NCBI RefSeq assembly: GCF_014207255.1
Contig: NZ_JACHCZ010000003.1
Coordinates: 432,813-496,812, forward strand
DNA: 64,000 nucleotides
DNA from: Pseudomonas sp. JAI120
Lineage (GTDB): Bacteria; Pseudomonadota; Gammaproteobacteria; Pseudomonadales; Pseudomonadaceae
Direction of reading: 5' to 3'
Numbering within the stretch: the stretch's first letter is position 1; every line of letters starts with the position of its first letter. The notes under the pieces were generated by a model. It was not told the DNA's origin. It saw only the letters and a program-made list of their open reading frames with translations, and did no database searches. Shown here in pieces: positions 1 to 8,146 of this stretch. Made by a program: the position numbers and the translations under genes.

Positions 1-971
1 TCAGCCGCTACGACGGCCCGCACGCCCTGCTCGATTGCCTGCGCGACTACCTCAATCAACTGCCGTCAGATCACTTGCCACGCCTGCGGGTACGCTGTTT
101 TTGCCATAACCGTGCGCAATTCATTGCCCAGCGCGTGGAAGAAGTCTTCGATACCGCGCAAAACCTGCTGCTGGGTCAAGGCAACCACCGCTACTTGCTC
201 CAAGTGCAGCAGCACTATCACGTGATGGAGTTGATGCCGGGCCAGGCCACCCACGTATCGCTGGCGACCCAGGATGCACTGGTCGCCTATCTCAGCGAGG
301 AGCTGGCCAGCTACAGCCCGCTGCATCTGGATGCCATGGCCCTGGAAGACCACGACCTGGCGCTGTTGCTGCCCATGGGCATGGCCGATTGCGTGCAGGT
401 GTTCTACCGGGTCAACGAAGGCTTCGCCGAGCTGTATGTGCTGGATGAGTTCAACGCGCTCTGGCAGCAGAGCTTGCCGTTTCATGATGAGCAGAGCCTG
501 TTGGCACCGCTGCAGCGCTTTTTGCAGTCGATCATCTATCGCCGGGAAGCGCTGTCGCCTTTGGATACGCAACAACCGTTGGGCGAGGTGCAAACCTTGT
601 ACTACCAACTGTTGCCGTCGGGAGGCACGCGCGCGCGCGGCGTCGAGCCGCGGCCGGCCCCGCAAAATCCCGCCAACAAACCGTTTTATGACGTGCAGGC
701 GATTATCGGCAAGGCGGCGCAGGGCCAGGTGGGCATTACCCTGTACTGCAATCAGCGGGAATTTTCAGAACTGGAATTCGGCGACCAGCTCTTTGCCGTG
801 GTCGCCCAGGAGATCGTCGGTCAACGCCGGGAAGCCGAGCGCTACCGCTGCTACATCACCGACCTCGACCTGTCGGGGCTGCTCGGTGATGTGCAAAGCC
901 CAAGCAATTTGTATCTGCGCTACAAGGCCGAGCTGGAGCTCGCGCTGAATGAAGCGCTGAGCCAGATTTAG
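1..971 (+). CDS. cyaA: Class I adenylate cyclase, C-terminal part (5' end outside window)
   Basis: The reading frame is open from the left edge to a TAG at 969-971, so only about the last 320 residues are present and the start lies upstream. The sequence looks like the C-terminal regulatory half of gamma-proteobacterial class I adenylate cyclases, which make cAMP from ATP for the Vfr/CRP regulator; the N-terminal catalytic domain is outside the window. Position next to rnk and cyaY is the usual Pseudomonas arrangement. The stop codon interlocks with that of the convergent rnk (shared TTAG at 968-971). Family assignment comes from sequence recognition and context; activity cannot be judged from this fragment. 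Confidence 0.85.
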   Translation, partial: SRYDGPHALLDCLRDYLNQLPSDHLPRLRVRCFCHNRAQFIAQRVEEVFDTAQNLLLGQGNHRYLLQVQQHYHVMELMPGQATHVSLATQDALVAYLSEELASYSPLHLDAMALEDHDLALLLPMGMADCVQVFYRVNEGFAELYVLDEFNALWQQSLPFHDEQSLLAPLQRFLQSIIYRREALSPLDTQQPLGEVQTLYYQLLPSGGTRARGVEPRPAPQNPANKPFYDVQAIIGKAAQGQVGITLYCNQREFSELEFGDQLFAVVAQEIVGQRREAERYRCYITDLDLSGLLGDVQSPSNLYLRYKAELELALNEALSQI

Positions 972-1378
972 AGAGGGAAGGCACCGCCATCTTTCGGCTG
1001 GCCTTCAACGCTGAGCAGTTCAAGCTTGAGGGTCTTGCCACCCGGTGCCGGCCAATCGATGTGCTGCCCTACCTGCAAGCCAAGCAAGGCACTGCCCACC
1101 GGGGCCAGGACCGAAATCTTGCCTGCATCTGCGTTCGCATCTTTCGGGTAGACCAGGGTCAGGTGGTAGTCCTTGCCGCTGCCTTGCTCACGGCAATGCA
1201 CGCTGGAGTTCATGGTCACGACCGTTGCAGGCACTTCATCGTGGCCAACCACTTCTTCGGCGCGGTCGAGTTCGGCTTGCAGCGCAATAACGCCCGGCTG
1301 CGTCTCGTCCATACGGTCGATCAATTGCTCAAGACGCTGCACATCAAGACGGGTGAGGATGATGGAAGGTGCGGTCAT
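968..1378 (-). CDS. rnk: Regulator of nucleoside diphosphate kinase Rnk
   Basis: A 136-residue protein with a short helical N-terminus followed by a GreA/GreB-type C-terminal domain (roughly residues 45-130, with SVLAPVGSALLGLQVGQ, the typical GreA-fold strand-turn). Rnk proteins bind RNA polymerase like Gre factors but have a short coiled coil and lack cleavage activity; in Pseudomonas and E. coli they influence nucleoside diphosphate kinase levels and, in P. aeruginosa, alginate production. It is transcribed alone, convergent with cyaA, and a strong intrinsic terminator separates it from the upstream DUF1289-cyaY unit. Length matches the family. Confidence 0.92.
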   Translation of the reverse strand: MTAPSIILTRLDVQRLEQLIDRMDETQPGVIALQAELDRAEEVVGHDEVPATVVTMNSSVHCREQGSGKDYHLTLVYPKDANADAGKISVLAPVGSALLGLQVGQHIDWPAPGGKTLKLELLSVEGQPKDGGAFPL

Positions 1379-1404
1379 GATTCAGGCAGACTCCTTTTTT
1401 CTGC

Positions 1405-1441
1405 ACAAAAAAGCAAAACCCCGCCAGGAAAAGGCGGGGTT
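1405..1441 (-). terminator. Intrinsic terminator after the cyaY-DUF1289 unit
   Basis: Arms AACCCCGCC (1417-1425) and GGCGGGGTT (1433-1441) form a perfect 9-bp stem with a 7-nt loop. On the minus strand it is followed by a T-rich stretch (complement of the A-run at 1407-1418). It lies downstream of the DUF1289 gene and upstream of rnk, so it should end transcription from the cyaY side. Confidence 0.8.
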
Positions 1442-1509
1442 CTCACGGGCCTCGATGAGTTGAGGCGTACCCGGACACTATCACAGCAGCGCAAATAAAC
1501 AAGACAGGC

Positions 1510-1728
1510 TCAAGACGCCGCCTTGCGTTGCTCGGCCTGGGCCACGATCACTCGGCGCCGCTGATCATCGGCGGAGCGCCATTCACGGATGTCTTCCACA
1601 TGGCGGAAGCAGCCGAGGCAGACTTTTTGCTCGTCCAGGCGACACAAACTGATACAAGGTGACGGCACCGCCGGGCTGACATTACTGAACAGCGGCTTGG
1701 GCGGGCGTACGAGTGCAGGCTGGCTCAC
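1510..1728 (-). CDS. DUF1289 family small cysteine protein
   Basis: A 72-residue protein with four cysteines at positions 25, 29, 37 and 40 (pattern C-x3-C-x7-C-x2-C), the hallmark of the DUF1289 family, suggesting a metal or Fe-S site. The function of the family is not established. It starts two bases after the frataxin stop codon and so is almost certainly co-transcribed and possibly translationally coupled with cyaY, which makes a role near iron or Fe-S metabolism plausible; that is inference from neighbourhood only. Confidence 0.85.
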   Translation of the reverse strand: MSQPALVRPPKPLFSNVSPAVPSPCISLCRLDEQKVCLGCFRHVEDIREWRSADDQRRRVIVAQAEQRKAAS

Positions 1729-1730
1729 GA

Positions 1731-2063
1731 TCAGATCTCGTCAAAGTCCAGCTCGGCGCCGGTATATTCGTGGACCAGGCGCGTGAGCATCTCGCCCAAC
1801 AACTCTTCACTCTTGTCGCACTGCCATTTGCCGCTTTCTTCGTCGTAGTCGAAGTGAACGCCACCGGAGCGCGCCGCCAGCCACAGCTGACGCAGCGGTT
1901 CCTGGCGACTGAAGATCAGTTGCTGGCCACTCTCGAACTTGACGGTCAGCACGCCGGCCGAGTTTTCCAGGTCCACATCCAGGCCGCTATCGTCAAAAAT
2001 ATCTTCCAGCGCCTGCTGGGTCGCATCCACCAGGTCGTGAAAACGGGCTTCGGTCAAACTCAT
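1731..2063 (-). CDS. cyaY: Iron donor protein CyaY (bacterial frataxin)
   Basis: A 110-residue protein of frataxin length with the acidic N-terminal helix (residues about 4-35, rich in D/E, including LEDIFDDSGLDVDLE) used for iron binding, followed by the beta-sheet with the conserved QxPxRQLWLAARSGGVHFDY segment. Frataxin binds iron and modulates IscS-dependent Fe-S cluster assembly in the cytoplasm. It is the first gene of a two-gene minus-strand unit with DUF1289 and is divergent from lptM-lysA, the standard Pseudomonas layout. Confidence 0.95.
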   Translation of the reverse strand: MSLTEARFHDLVDATQQALEDIFDDSGLDVDLENSAGVLTVKFESGQQLIFSRQEPLRQLWLAARSGGVHFDYDEESGKWQCDKSEELLGEMLTRLVHEYTGAELDFDEI

Positions 2064-2238
2064 TGTGGCAACCTCAAAAGTGTCTGGTTTTGCTCAAGCG
2101 CCGCACGATACGGGCGAGCCTCCCCGATTGCAAAGGATACCGATTTCAGCAAGATTGACGGCGTGAAATATCCTCAACCAGCGTAGTCCGCTTCCCGACC
2201 ATCTCGGCAAACCCCCGCCGGACGGGTATTTCAGCGCA

Positions 2239-2267
2239 TAGGCAAGCTGGCGGGTGGTCGGTATACT
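2239..2267 (+). promoter_or_regulatory. Predicted sigma-70 promoter of the lptM-lysA-dapF-xerC operon
   Basis: A TATACT -10 box at 2262-2267 is preceded, with a 17-bp spacer, by TAGGCA at 2239-2244 (4 of 6 matches to TTGACA). This would start transcription near 2274, about 28 bases before the lptM start. Pattern match only. Confidence 0.45.
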
Positions 2268-2301
2268 CGGGCGCAATTAATGCTTATTCAAGGATTTCGC
2301 C

Positions 2302-2472
2302 ATGAAGCGCCTGATCTCTTCCCTTGCTGCGCTCGTCGCGGTCGCTTGCCTCGTTAGTGCCTGTGGTCAAAAAGGCCCGCTGTACCTGCCCGATGACAGC
2401 AAAGACCCGAATGAACAGGCGCAATCGTCGCAAAAGCCATCCAAAGCGCATAAGCACGACACCTACGAATAA
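2302..2472 (+). CDS. lptM: LPS translocon maturation chaperone LptM (small lipoprotein)
   Basis: A 56-residue lipoprotein with a basic start (MKRL), a hydrophobic stretch and a lipobox LVSAC at residues 17-21, followed by the family signature CGQKGPLYLP directly after the lipidated cysteine. It matches the short lipoproteins (LptM, formerly YifL/LppL) encoded just before lysA/dapF in many gamma-proteobacteria; in E. coli LptM assists oxidative maturation of the LPS translocon LptDE. The rest of the protein is hydrophilic, charged and probably disordered. The lysA start follows 10 bases after the stop, so it is the first gene of the operon. Confidence 0.88.
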   Translation: MKRLISSLAALVAVACLVSACGQKGPLYLPDDSKDPNEQAQSSQKPSKAHKHDTYE

Positions 2473-2481
2473 GGGAACTCC

Positions 2482-3729
2482 ATGGACGCTTTTAACTACC
2501 GGGACGGCGAGCTGTTCGCGGAAGGCGTGGCGTTGTCCGCGATTGCCCAGCGCTTTGGTACCCCGACCTACGTGTACTCCCGTGCGCATATCGAAGCCCA
2601 ATACCGCTCGTTCGCCGACCCTCTCGAGGGCGTACCGCACCTGGTGTGCTACGCAGTCAAGGCCAACTCCAACCTGGGTGTACTGAATGTCCTGGCGCGT
2701 CTGGGCGCCGGTTTCGACATCGTCTCCCGTGGCGAGCTGGAACGGGTCCTGGCCGCCGGCGGCCAGCCCGACAAGATCGTGTTCTCCGGCGTCGGCAAGA
2801 GCCGCGAGGACATGCGCCGGGCCCTGGAAGTCGGCGTGCATTGCTTCAATGTCGAATCCACCGACGAACTGGAGCGCCTGCAAGTCGTCGCGGCCGAGAT
2901 GGGCGTTCGTGCGCCGATCTCCCTGCGCGTCAACCCGGACGTCGATGCCGGCACCCACCCGTACATTTCCACCGGTCTCAAAGAGAACAAATTCGGCATC
3001 GCCATTGCCGACGCCGAAGACGTGTACATCCGCGCCGCCCAGCTGCCGAACCTGGAGGTGCTGGGTGTCGACTGCCATATCGGCTCGCAACTGACCACAC
3101 TGCCACCGTTCCTGGATGCCCTCGACCGCCTGCTGGCATTGATCGACCGCCTGGGCGAATGCGGCATCTACCTGCACCACATCGACCTCGGCGGTGGCGT
3201 GGGCGTGCGTTATCGCGATGAAGAGCCCCCGGCGATCGCCGACTATATCCAGGCCGTGCGTGAGCGCATCGAAGGCCGCGACCTGACGCTGATGTTCGAG
3301 CCGGGCCGCTATATCGTCGCCAACGCCGGCGTGTTGCTGACCCAGGTCGAGTACCTCAAGCACACCGAGCACAAGGACTTTGCCATCGTCGACGCGGCGA
3401 TGAACGACCTGATCCGCCCTGCGCTGTACCAGGCCTGGATGAATGTCACCGCGGTGACGCCTCGCAACAGCGAAGTGCGCGCCTATGACATCGTCGGCCC
3501 GATCTGCGAGACCGGTGACTTCCTGGCGAAGGATCGTCAACTGGCCCTGGAAGAAGGCGACCTGCTGGTCGTGCATTCGGCCGGTGCCTACGGGTTTGTC
3601 ATGAGTTCCAACTACAACACCCGCGGGCGTACCGCCGAGGTGCTGGTGGACGGTGATCAAGCGTTTGAAGTGCGTCGCCGCGAGACGGTAGCCGAGTTGT
3701 ATGCTGGCGAAAGCCTGCTGCCGGAGTAA
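2482..3729 (+). CDS. lysA: Diaminopimelate decarboxylase
   Basis: A 415-residue fold-III PLP decarboxylase that converts meso-diaminopimelate to L-lysine, the last step of lysine synthesis. The PLP-binding lysine is Lys60 in CYAVKANSN; HIDLGGGVGV and EPGRYIVANAG supply phosphate-binding turns, and GPICETGDFLAKDR carries the catalytic cysteine of the partner subunit. Length is normal. An ATG preceded by AAGGGAAC was taken as start. It lies between lptM and dapF, and dapF starts 3 bases after its stop, placing substrate-producing and substrate-consuming enzymes together. Confidence 0.97.
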   Translation: MDAFNYRDGELFAEGVALSAIAQRFGTPTYVYSRAHIEAQYRSFADPLEGVPHLVCYAVKANSNLGVLNVLARLGAGFDIVSRGELERVLAAGGQPDKIVFSGVGKSREDMRRALEVGVHCFNVESTDELERLQVVAAEMGVRAPISLRVNPDVDAGTHPYISTGLKENKFGIAIADAEDVYIRAAQLPNLEVLGVDCHIGSQLTTLPPFLDALDRLLALIDRLGECGIYLHHIDLGGGVGVRYRDEEPPAIADYIQAVRERIEGRDLTLMFEPGRYIVANAGVLLTQVEYLKHTEHKDFAIVDAAMNDLIRPALYQAWMNVTAVTPRNSEVRAYDIVGPICETGDFLAKDRQLALEEGDLLVVHSAGAYGFVMSSNYNTRGRTAEVLVDGDQAFEVRRRETVAELYAGESLLPE

Positions 3730-3732
3730 GCC

Positions 3733-4563
3733 ATGCTGCTGCGTTTTACCAAGATGCACGGGCTGGGCAACGATTTCATGGTCCTCGACCTGGTCAGCCA
3801 GCACGCGCACATCCTGCCCAAGCACGCTAAACAGTGGGGCGACCGGCATACCGGGATTGGTTTCGACCAATTGTTGATCGTCGAGGCGCCAAGCAACCCG
3901 GAGGTGGATTTCCGTTATCGGATCTTCAACTCCGACGGCTCCGAAGTGGAACAGTGCGGCAACGGTGCGCGCTGCTTTGCACGCTTTGTGCTGGACAAGC
4001 GCCTGACCGCCAAGCGGCAGATTCGCGTCGAGACCAAGAGCGGTGTGATCGAGCTGGATATCCGCAGCGACGGCCAGATCAGCGTCAACATGGGCGCGCC
4101 ACGCCTGGTGCCGGCGGATATTCCGTTCCAGGCCAGCGAGCAGGCCACCAGCTATGCAGTGGATGTCGACGGCAAGATCGTCGACCTGGCGGCCGTCTCC
4201 ATGGGCAACCCCCATGCCGTGCTGCGGGTCAACGACATCAACACTGCGCCCGTGCATGAACTGGGGCCGAAGATCGAACACCACCCGCGCTTTCCGGCGC
4301 GGGTCAATGTGGGCTTCCTGCAGGTGATCGACCGTTCCCGCGCGCAATTGCGTGTGTGGGAACGCGGCGCCGGCGAAACCCAGGCCTGCGGTACAGGTGC
4401 TTGCGCCGCTGCCGTGGCCGCGATCAGCCAGGGGTGGATGGATTCGCCGCTGTTGATCGACCTGCCCGGTGGACGCTTGTCCATCGAATGGGCAGGCCCT
4501 GGCCACCCGGTGATGATGACCGGGCCGGCCTCGCGCGTATACGAAGGACAGGTCCGTCTATGA
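3733..4563 (+). CDS. dapF: Diaminopimelate epimerase
   Basis: A 276-residue cofactor-independent epimerase converting LL- to meso-diaminopimelate, needed for both lysine and peptidoglycan. The two catalytic cysteines are visible as Cys75 in EQCGNGARC and Cys219 in ACGTGACAAA, one in each of the two homologous halves. Standard length, start immediately after lysA, part of the lptM-lysA-dapF-DUF484-xerC-HAD operon. Confidence 0.97.
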   Translation: MLLRFTKMHGLGNDFMVLDLVSQHAHILPKHAKQWGDRHTGIGFDQLLIVEAPSNPEVDFRYRIFNSDGSEVEQCGNGARCFARFVLDKRLTAKRQIRVETKSGVIELDIRSDGQISVNMGAPRLVPADIPFQASEQATSYAVDVDGKIVDLAAVSMGNPHAVLRVNDINTAPVHELGPKIEHHPRFPARVNVGFLQVIDRSRAQLRVWERGAGETQACGTGACAAAVAAISQGWMDSPLLIDLPGGRLSIEWAGPGHPVMMTGPASRVYEGQVRL

Positions 4564-4576
4564 GTGAGCCAAGCCA

Positions 4577-5293
4577 ATGACCGATAAGCCTCAAGTGCCC
4601 GCACAAGCAACCCCGAGCGAAAGTCTGGAGGCCGCTGCCGTCGCGGCGTACCTTGAGGCTAATCCGGACTTCTTCGTCGAACACGAAGAACTGCTGCCGG
4701 CCCTGCGCATCCCCCACCAGCGTGGCGATACCGTATCGCTGGTGGAGCGACAGATGAAGATCCTGCGCGAGCGCAATATCGAAATGCGCCACAAGCTCTC
4801 GCACCTGATGGATGTCGCCCGCGACAACGACCGTCTGTTCGAGAAAACCCGCCGCCTGATTCTTACCCTGATGGACGCCGGCAGCCTGGAAGAAACGGTG
4901 ATTGCCGTGGAAGACAGCCTGCGCCAGGACTTCCAGGTGCCTTTTGTCAGCCTGATTCTGTTCAGCGACAACCCGATGCCGGTGGGTCGCTGGGTCAGCG
5001 GCAACGACGCACAAACCGCGATCGGCGGCTTGCTTTCCGAAGGCAAGACCATCAGCGGCACCTTGCGCGAGCATGAACTGGACTTCCTGTTCGGCGCCGA
5101 ACAGCGCAAGCAGATCGGCTCTACCGCCGTAGTCGCCCTCAGCCATCAAGGCCTGCACGGCGTACTGGCCATTGCCAGCCGCGATCCCGCGCACTACAAA
5201 AGCTCGGTGGGCACGCTGTTCCTGACCTATATCGCCGAAGTGCTGGGCCGAGTATTGCCGCGCTTCACCACCGCCCTTCGCGCGGTGCGCTAG
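4577..5293 (+). CDS. DUF484 family protein (GAF-like)
   Basis: A 238-residue protein of the DUF484 family, which in gamma-proteobacteria sits invariably between dapF and xerC (yigA in E. coli). The N-terminal part has the characteristic AAVAAYLEANPDFFVEHEELL motif, followed by a helical segment likely to form a coiled coil (about residues 50-100) and a GAF-like C-terminal domain. No catalytic function is known. It begins 13 bases after dapF and ends 2 bases before xerC. Confidence 0.88.
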   Translation: MTDKPQVPAQATPSESLEAAAVAAYLEANPDFFVEHEELLPALRIPHQRGDTVSLVERQMKILRERNIEMRHKLSHLMDVARDNDRLFEKTRRLILTLMDAGSLEETVIAVEDSLRQDFQVPFVSLILFSDNPMPVGRWVSGNDAQTAIGGLLSEGKTISGTLREHELDFLFGAEQRKQIGSTAVVALSHQGLHGVLAIASRDPAHYKSSVGTLFLTYIAEVLGRVLPRFTTALRAVR

Positions 5294-5295
5294 CC

Positions 5296-6195
5296 ATGGA
5301 ACGGCAACTGGACGCTTATTGCGCTCACCTGCGCAACGAGCGCCAGGTGTCGCCCCATACGCTGGAAGCTTACCGACGGGACTTGAACAAGGTCCTGGCC
5401 TACTGCGAAAAACAGCAGATCGCCAGTTGGAAGGCCCTGGATATCCAGAGCCTGCGCAGCCTGATCGCAAGGTTGCACCAGGCGGGCCAGTCCTCACGCA
5501 GCCTGTCGCGCCTGCTGTCGGCGGTGCGTGGCCTCTATCACTACCTCAATCGCGAAGGCCTCTGCGACCACGACCCGGCCAATGGCCTGGCTCCGCCGAA
5601 AGGCGAGCGACGCCTGCCCAAGACCCTGGATACCGACCGCGCCTTGCAATTGCTCGATGGCGCCGTGGAGGACGACTTCCTCGCCCACCGCGACCAGGCG
5701 ATCCTCGAACTGTTCTACTCTTCAGGCCTGCGCCTGTCGGAGCTGACGGGGCTGAACCTCGATCAACTGGACCTGGCCGACGGCCTGGTGCAGGTGCTCG
5801 GCAAGGGCAGCAAGACCCGGGTGCTGCCGGTGGGCAGGAAAGCCCGCGAAGCCCTGCAAACCTGGCTGCCGCTGCGCGCCCTGGCCAACCCGGTGGACGA
5901 CGCGGTGTTTATCAGCCAGCAAGGCCGGCGCCTGGGGCCACGGGCCATCCAGGTTCGGGTCAAGGCCGCGGGCGAGCGCGAGCTGGGGCAGAACCTGCAC
6001 CCGCATATGCTGCGGCACTCCTTTGCCAGCCATATGCTGGAATCGTCCCAGGATCTGCGCGCCGTGCAGGAACTGCTCGGCCATTCCGACATCAAGACCA
6101 CGCAGATCTACACCCATCTGGACTTCCAACATCTGGCAACGGTCTACGACAGCGCCCATCCACGGGCCAAACGCATCAAGGGCGGCGACTCATGA
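5296..6195 (+). CDS. xerC: Tyrosine recombinase XerC
   Basis: A 299-residue tyrosine recombinase that with XerD resolves chromosome dimers at dif under FtsK control. The N-terminal SAM-like DNA-binding domain covers about residues 1-85. The catalytic domain shows the full set of residues: Arg in SSGLRLSELTGL, Lys in GKGSKTR, His and Arg in HPHMLRHSFASHM, His in LGHSDIKTTQ and the nucleophilic Tyr in TQIYTHLDF. Its stop overlaps the next start by 4 bases (ATGA). Confidence 0.97.
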   Translation: MERQLDAYCAHLRNERQVSPHTLEAYRRDLNKVLAYCEKQQIASWKALDIQSLRSLIARLHQAGQSSRSLSRLLSAVRGLYHYLNREGLCDHDPANGLAPPKGERRLPKTLDTDRALQLLDGAVEDDFLAHRDQAILELFYSSGLRLSELTGLNLDQLDLADGLVQVLGKGSKTRVLPVGRKAREALQTWLPLRALANPVDDAVFISQQGRRLGPRAIQVRVKAAGERELGQNLHPHMLRHSFASHMLESSQDLRAVQELLGHSDIKTTQIYTHLDFQHLATVYDSAHPRAKRIKGGDS

Positions 6196-6887
6196 GTATC
6201 AAGCTGATCACCTTCGACCTGGACGACACGCTCTGGGACAACGTACCCGTCATCATCGGCGCCGAAGCGTCGATGCGCGAATGGCTGGCCACCCACGCCG
6301 CCAAAGTTGGCGACCTGCCCCTGGAGCATTTTGCCAGCCTTCGCCAGCAGGTACTGCAACGTCATCCCGAACTCAAACACCGCATCAGCGTCCTGCGCCA
6401 CCGAGTCTTGATGCATGCGTTTGAAGAGGCCGGTTACCCACAGCCTGAGGCCACGGAAATGGCCGATGTGTGTTTCGAAGCGTTCATTCACGCCCGCCAT
6501 CAGCTCACGCCATTCCCAGAAGCCGAGCCGATGCTGCAAGCACTGCGCCAGCACTTTCTGCTGGGTGTGATCACCAATGGCAATGCCGATGTGCAGCGTG
6601 TTGGCCTGGCGGACTATTTTCACTTTGCGCTGCGCGCTGAAGATATTGGCATCGCCAAGCCGGATGCGCGGCTGTTCCAGGAAGCGCTGCAGCGCGGCGG
6701 AGTAGATGCCAGTGCGGCGGTGCATGTTGGCGACCACCCCGGGGACGACATTGCTGGGGCGCAGCAGGCGGGGCTGCGGGCGGTGTGGTTTAACCCGTCG
6801 GACAAGGTGTGGGAAGGGGATAAACTCCCGGACGCACAGATTCGCAGCCTGACGGAGTTGCCGGCGTTACTTCGTAGCTGGCAGTAA
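6192..6887 (+). CDS. yigB: HAD family hydrolase (YigB-like)
   Basis: A 231-residue HAD phosphatase. Motif I FDLDDTLWD contains the nucleophile and acid/base aspartates, motif II is the Thr in VITNGN, motif III the Lys in IAKPD and motif IV GDHPGDDI. E. coli YigB, also located directly after xerC, dephosphorylates FMN in riboflavin synthesis and other small phosphates, so a similar broad phosphatase role is likely here. The start ATG overlaps the xerC TGA (ATGA). This is the last gene of the operon; a REPIN follows. Confidence 0.88.
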   Translation: MSIKLITFDLDDTLWDNVPVIIGAEASMREWLATHAAKVGDLPLEHFASLRQQVLQRHPELKHRISVLRHRVLMHAFEEAGYPQPEATEMADVCFEAFIHARHQLTPFPEAEPMLQALRQHFLLGVITNGNADVQRVGLADYFHFALRAEDIGIAKPDARLFQEALQRGGVDASAAVHVGDHPGDDIAGAQQAGLRAVWFNPSDKVWEGDKLPDAQIRSLTELPALLRSWQ

Positions 6888-6902
6888 TACGGGTGAGAAA
6901 AA

Positions 6903-6992
6903 TGTGGGAGGGGGCTTGCTCCCGATAGCGGTGTATCAGTCTCCCGATGTATTGACTGACCTACTGTAATCGGGAGCAAGCCCCCTCCCACA
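6903..6992. repeat. REPIN (paired inverted REP elements)
   Basis: Perfect 24-bp inverted copies (6903-6926 and 6969-6992) of the REP sequence starting TGTGGGAGGGGGCTTGC flank a 42-bp interior. It lies between the convergent HAD and sutA genes. It is one of four complete REPINs of near-identical length in this window. Confidence 0.9.
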
Positions 6993-7033
6993 CTTGATTG
7001 GGGGGTGACCTGTAGCCGGTTATTACAGGCATG

Positions 7034-7064
7034 AAAAAACCCGCAGCGACGGCGGGCTTTTTCT
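7034..7064. terminator. Bidirectional intrinsic terminator between yigB and sutA
   Basis: CCCGC (7040-7044) and GCGGG (7052-7056) form a stem with an A-run on one side and a T-run (CTTTTTC) on the other, so it can act on both strands. It lies 20 bases after the sutA stop. Confidence 0.65.
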
Positions 7065-7083
7065 TGCAAGCAGGTGGCTGACC

Positions 7084-7419
7084 TTAGATAGGTCGGCTGC
7101 CGTACTTGTTATCCGGCTTCTTGGGCGGGTCTGCAACCACATTGGGCTCGACTTCAACCACTTTGCCGCCTTTGGCAAGAAACTCTTCCATCGCACGGGC
7201 CAGCGCATCGCGCTCTTTATTCTTGGCTTCAACGCTCGGCAATTCATCTACCGAAACAGCAGCCTTGGCTTTGCCCTTGGCTTTGGGAGCCGCGTCATCG
7301 CCACCACCGTCATCGGCCTCGTCAGCAACGTCGTCAACTGCTGCCGCATCAAGACTATCTTCGGCCTCGTCGTCGTCACCTACTTCGAGGTCGTCGTTTT
7401 CCAGATCATCGTCGCTCAT
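7084..7419 (-). CDS. sutA: Transcriptional regulator SutA (RNA polymerase-binding, slow growth)
   Basis: A 111-residue protein with a strongly acidic, low-complexity N-terminus (residues 1-45, mostly D, E, A, G), a short basic KAKGKAKAA stretch, a predicted central helix (NKERDALARAMEEFLAKGGKV) and a conserved C-terminal tail ending KYGSRPI. This layout matches SutA of P. aeruginosa, a small mostly disordered protein that binds RNA polymerase and supports rRNA and housekeeping transcription in slow-growing cells. Its place next to yjbQ and amtB-glnK fits the Pseudomonas order. Assignment is from remembered sequence similarity. Confidence 0.82.
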   Translation of the reverse strand: MSDDDLENDDLEVGDDDEAEDSLDAAAVDDVADEADDGGGDDAAPKAKGKAKAAVSVDELPSVEAKNKERDALARAMEEFLAKGGKVVEVEPNVVADPPKKPDNKYGSRPI

Positions 7420-7521
7420 GTTCTACCTCATGACTTGCGAAAAGCAGATTAGTTATAGCCCAGCTTCATCCTCTGTCGAGGTCACCGGGGAAAAATCAAC
7501 ATCCACCGGATAACCAGTGGC

Positions 7522-7947
7522 TTATGCCCCATCACCGTGCAAGGTGGCGAGGACTTTACGAGCACCGCCATGATCACGGTGCTCGCCCAGATAAACACCT
7601 TGCCAGGTCCCTATCGCCAAGCGGCCGGCCTTGACCGGCAAACTCAGCTGGCAGCCCAGGAGACTGGCCTTGAAGTGCGCCGGCAGGTCATCCGGACCTT
7701 CGTCGTTGTGTTCGAACCCGGCGCGGCCCTGCGGCACCAGCGAGTTGAAAAAACGCTCGAAGTCACGACGAACCGCCGGATCGGCATTCTCGTTGACAGT
7801 CAACGAGGCCGAGGTGTGCTGCAGCCACAGGTGCAACAGGCCCACGCGGCAGGCCTTCAGTTCAGGCAAACCGGCAAGCAACTCGTCAGTCACCAGGTGA
7901 AAGCCCCGGGGCTTGGCCCGCAGGGTAATCAGGGTCTGTTGCCACAT
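7522..7947 (-). CDS. YjbQ family protein (UPF0047)
   Basis: A 141-residue protein of the YjbQ/UPF0047 family, with the conserved HLWLQHTSASLTVNENADP segment and PAHFKASLLG. E. coli YjbQ has weak thiamine-phosphate synthase activity and can complement thiE loss, but the physiological role is unknown. Length is typical. It is encoded on the minus strand between sutA and amtB with its own upstream gap of about 200 bases, which contains the amtB terminator. Confidence 0.88.
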   Translation of the reverse strand: MWQQTLITLRAKPRGFHLVTDELLAGLPELKACRVGLLHLWLQHTSASLTVNENADPAVRRDFERFFNSLVPQGRAGFEHNDEGPDDLPAHFKASLLGCQLSLPVKAGRLAIGTWQGVYLGEHRDHGGARKVLATLHGDGA

Positions 7948-8104
7948 ACAGTTCTCCGCCCATCGGCGCGCATTCTAGCGCGCTCTGGGAAAAAACAAAG
8001 TGCCGAATACGCCTACATGCCTGTAAGACATTCGCACGGCGGAAAGTGCATGACAAACTCTGCGCAAAAACCGGCACAGCTTGTTATGACTGACAAACGC
8101 CAGG

Positions 8105-8139
8105 CAAAAAAATGCCCGGCAAGCCGGGCATCTTTTTTT
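8105..8139 (-). terminator. Intrinsic terminator after amtB
   Basis: ATGCCCGGC (8112-8120) and GCCGGGCAT (8123-8131) form a 9-bp GC-rich stem with a very short loop, flanked by an A-run (8105-8112) and a T-run (8133-8139), so it is bidirectional in form. It directly follows the amtB stop. Confidence 0.85.
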
Positions 8140-8146
8140 CGCGTAC

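Noticed and set aside
2284..4506. A 740-residue frame on the minus strand across lysA-dapF
   Set aside because: It is the antisense shadow of two certain genes (lysA and dapF with intact active sites); composition is His/Gln/Arg-rich with no family resemblance, as expected from high-GC antisense frames.
6903..6992. Repeats that might suggest a CRISPR array
   Set aside because: Units are inverted pairs scattered singly over the window with no array of regularly spaced direct repeats; they are REPINs.
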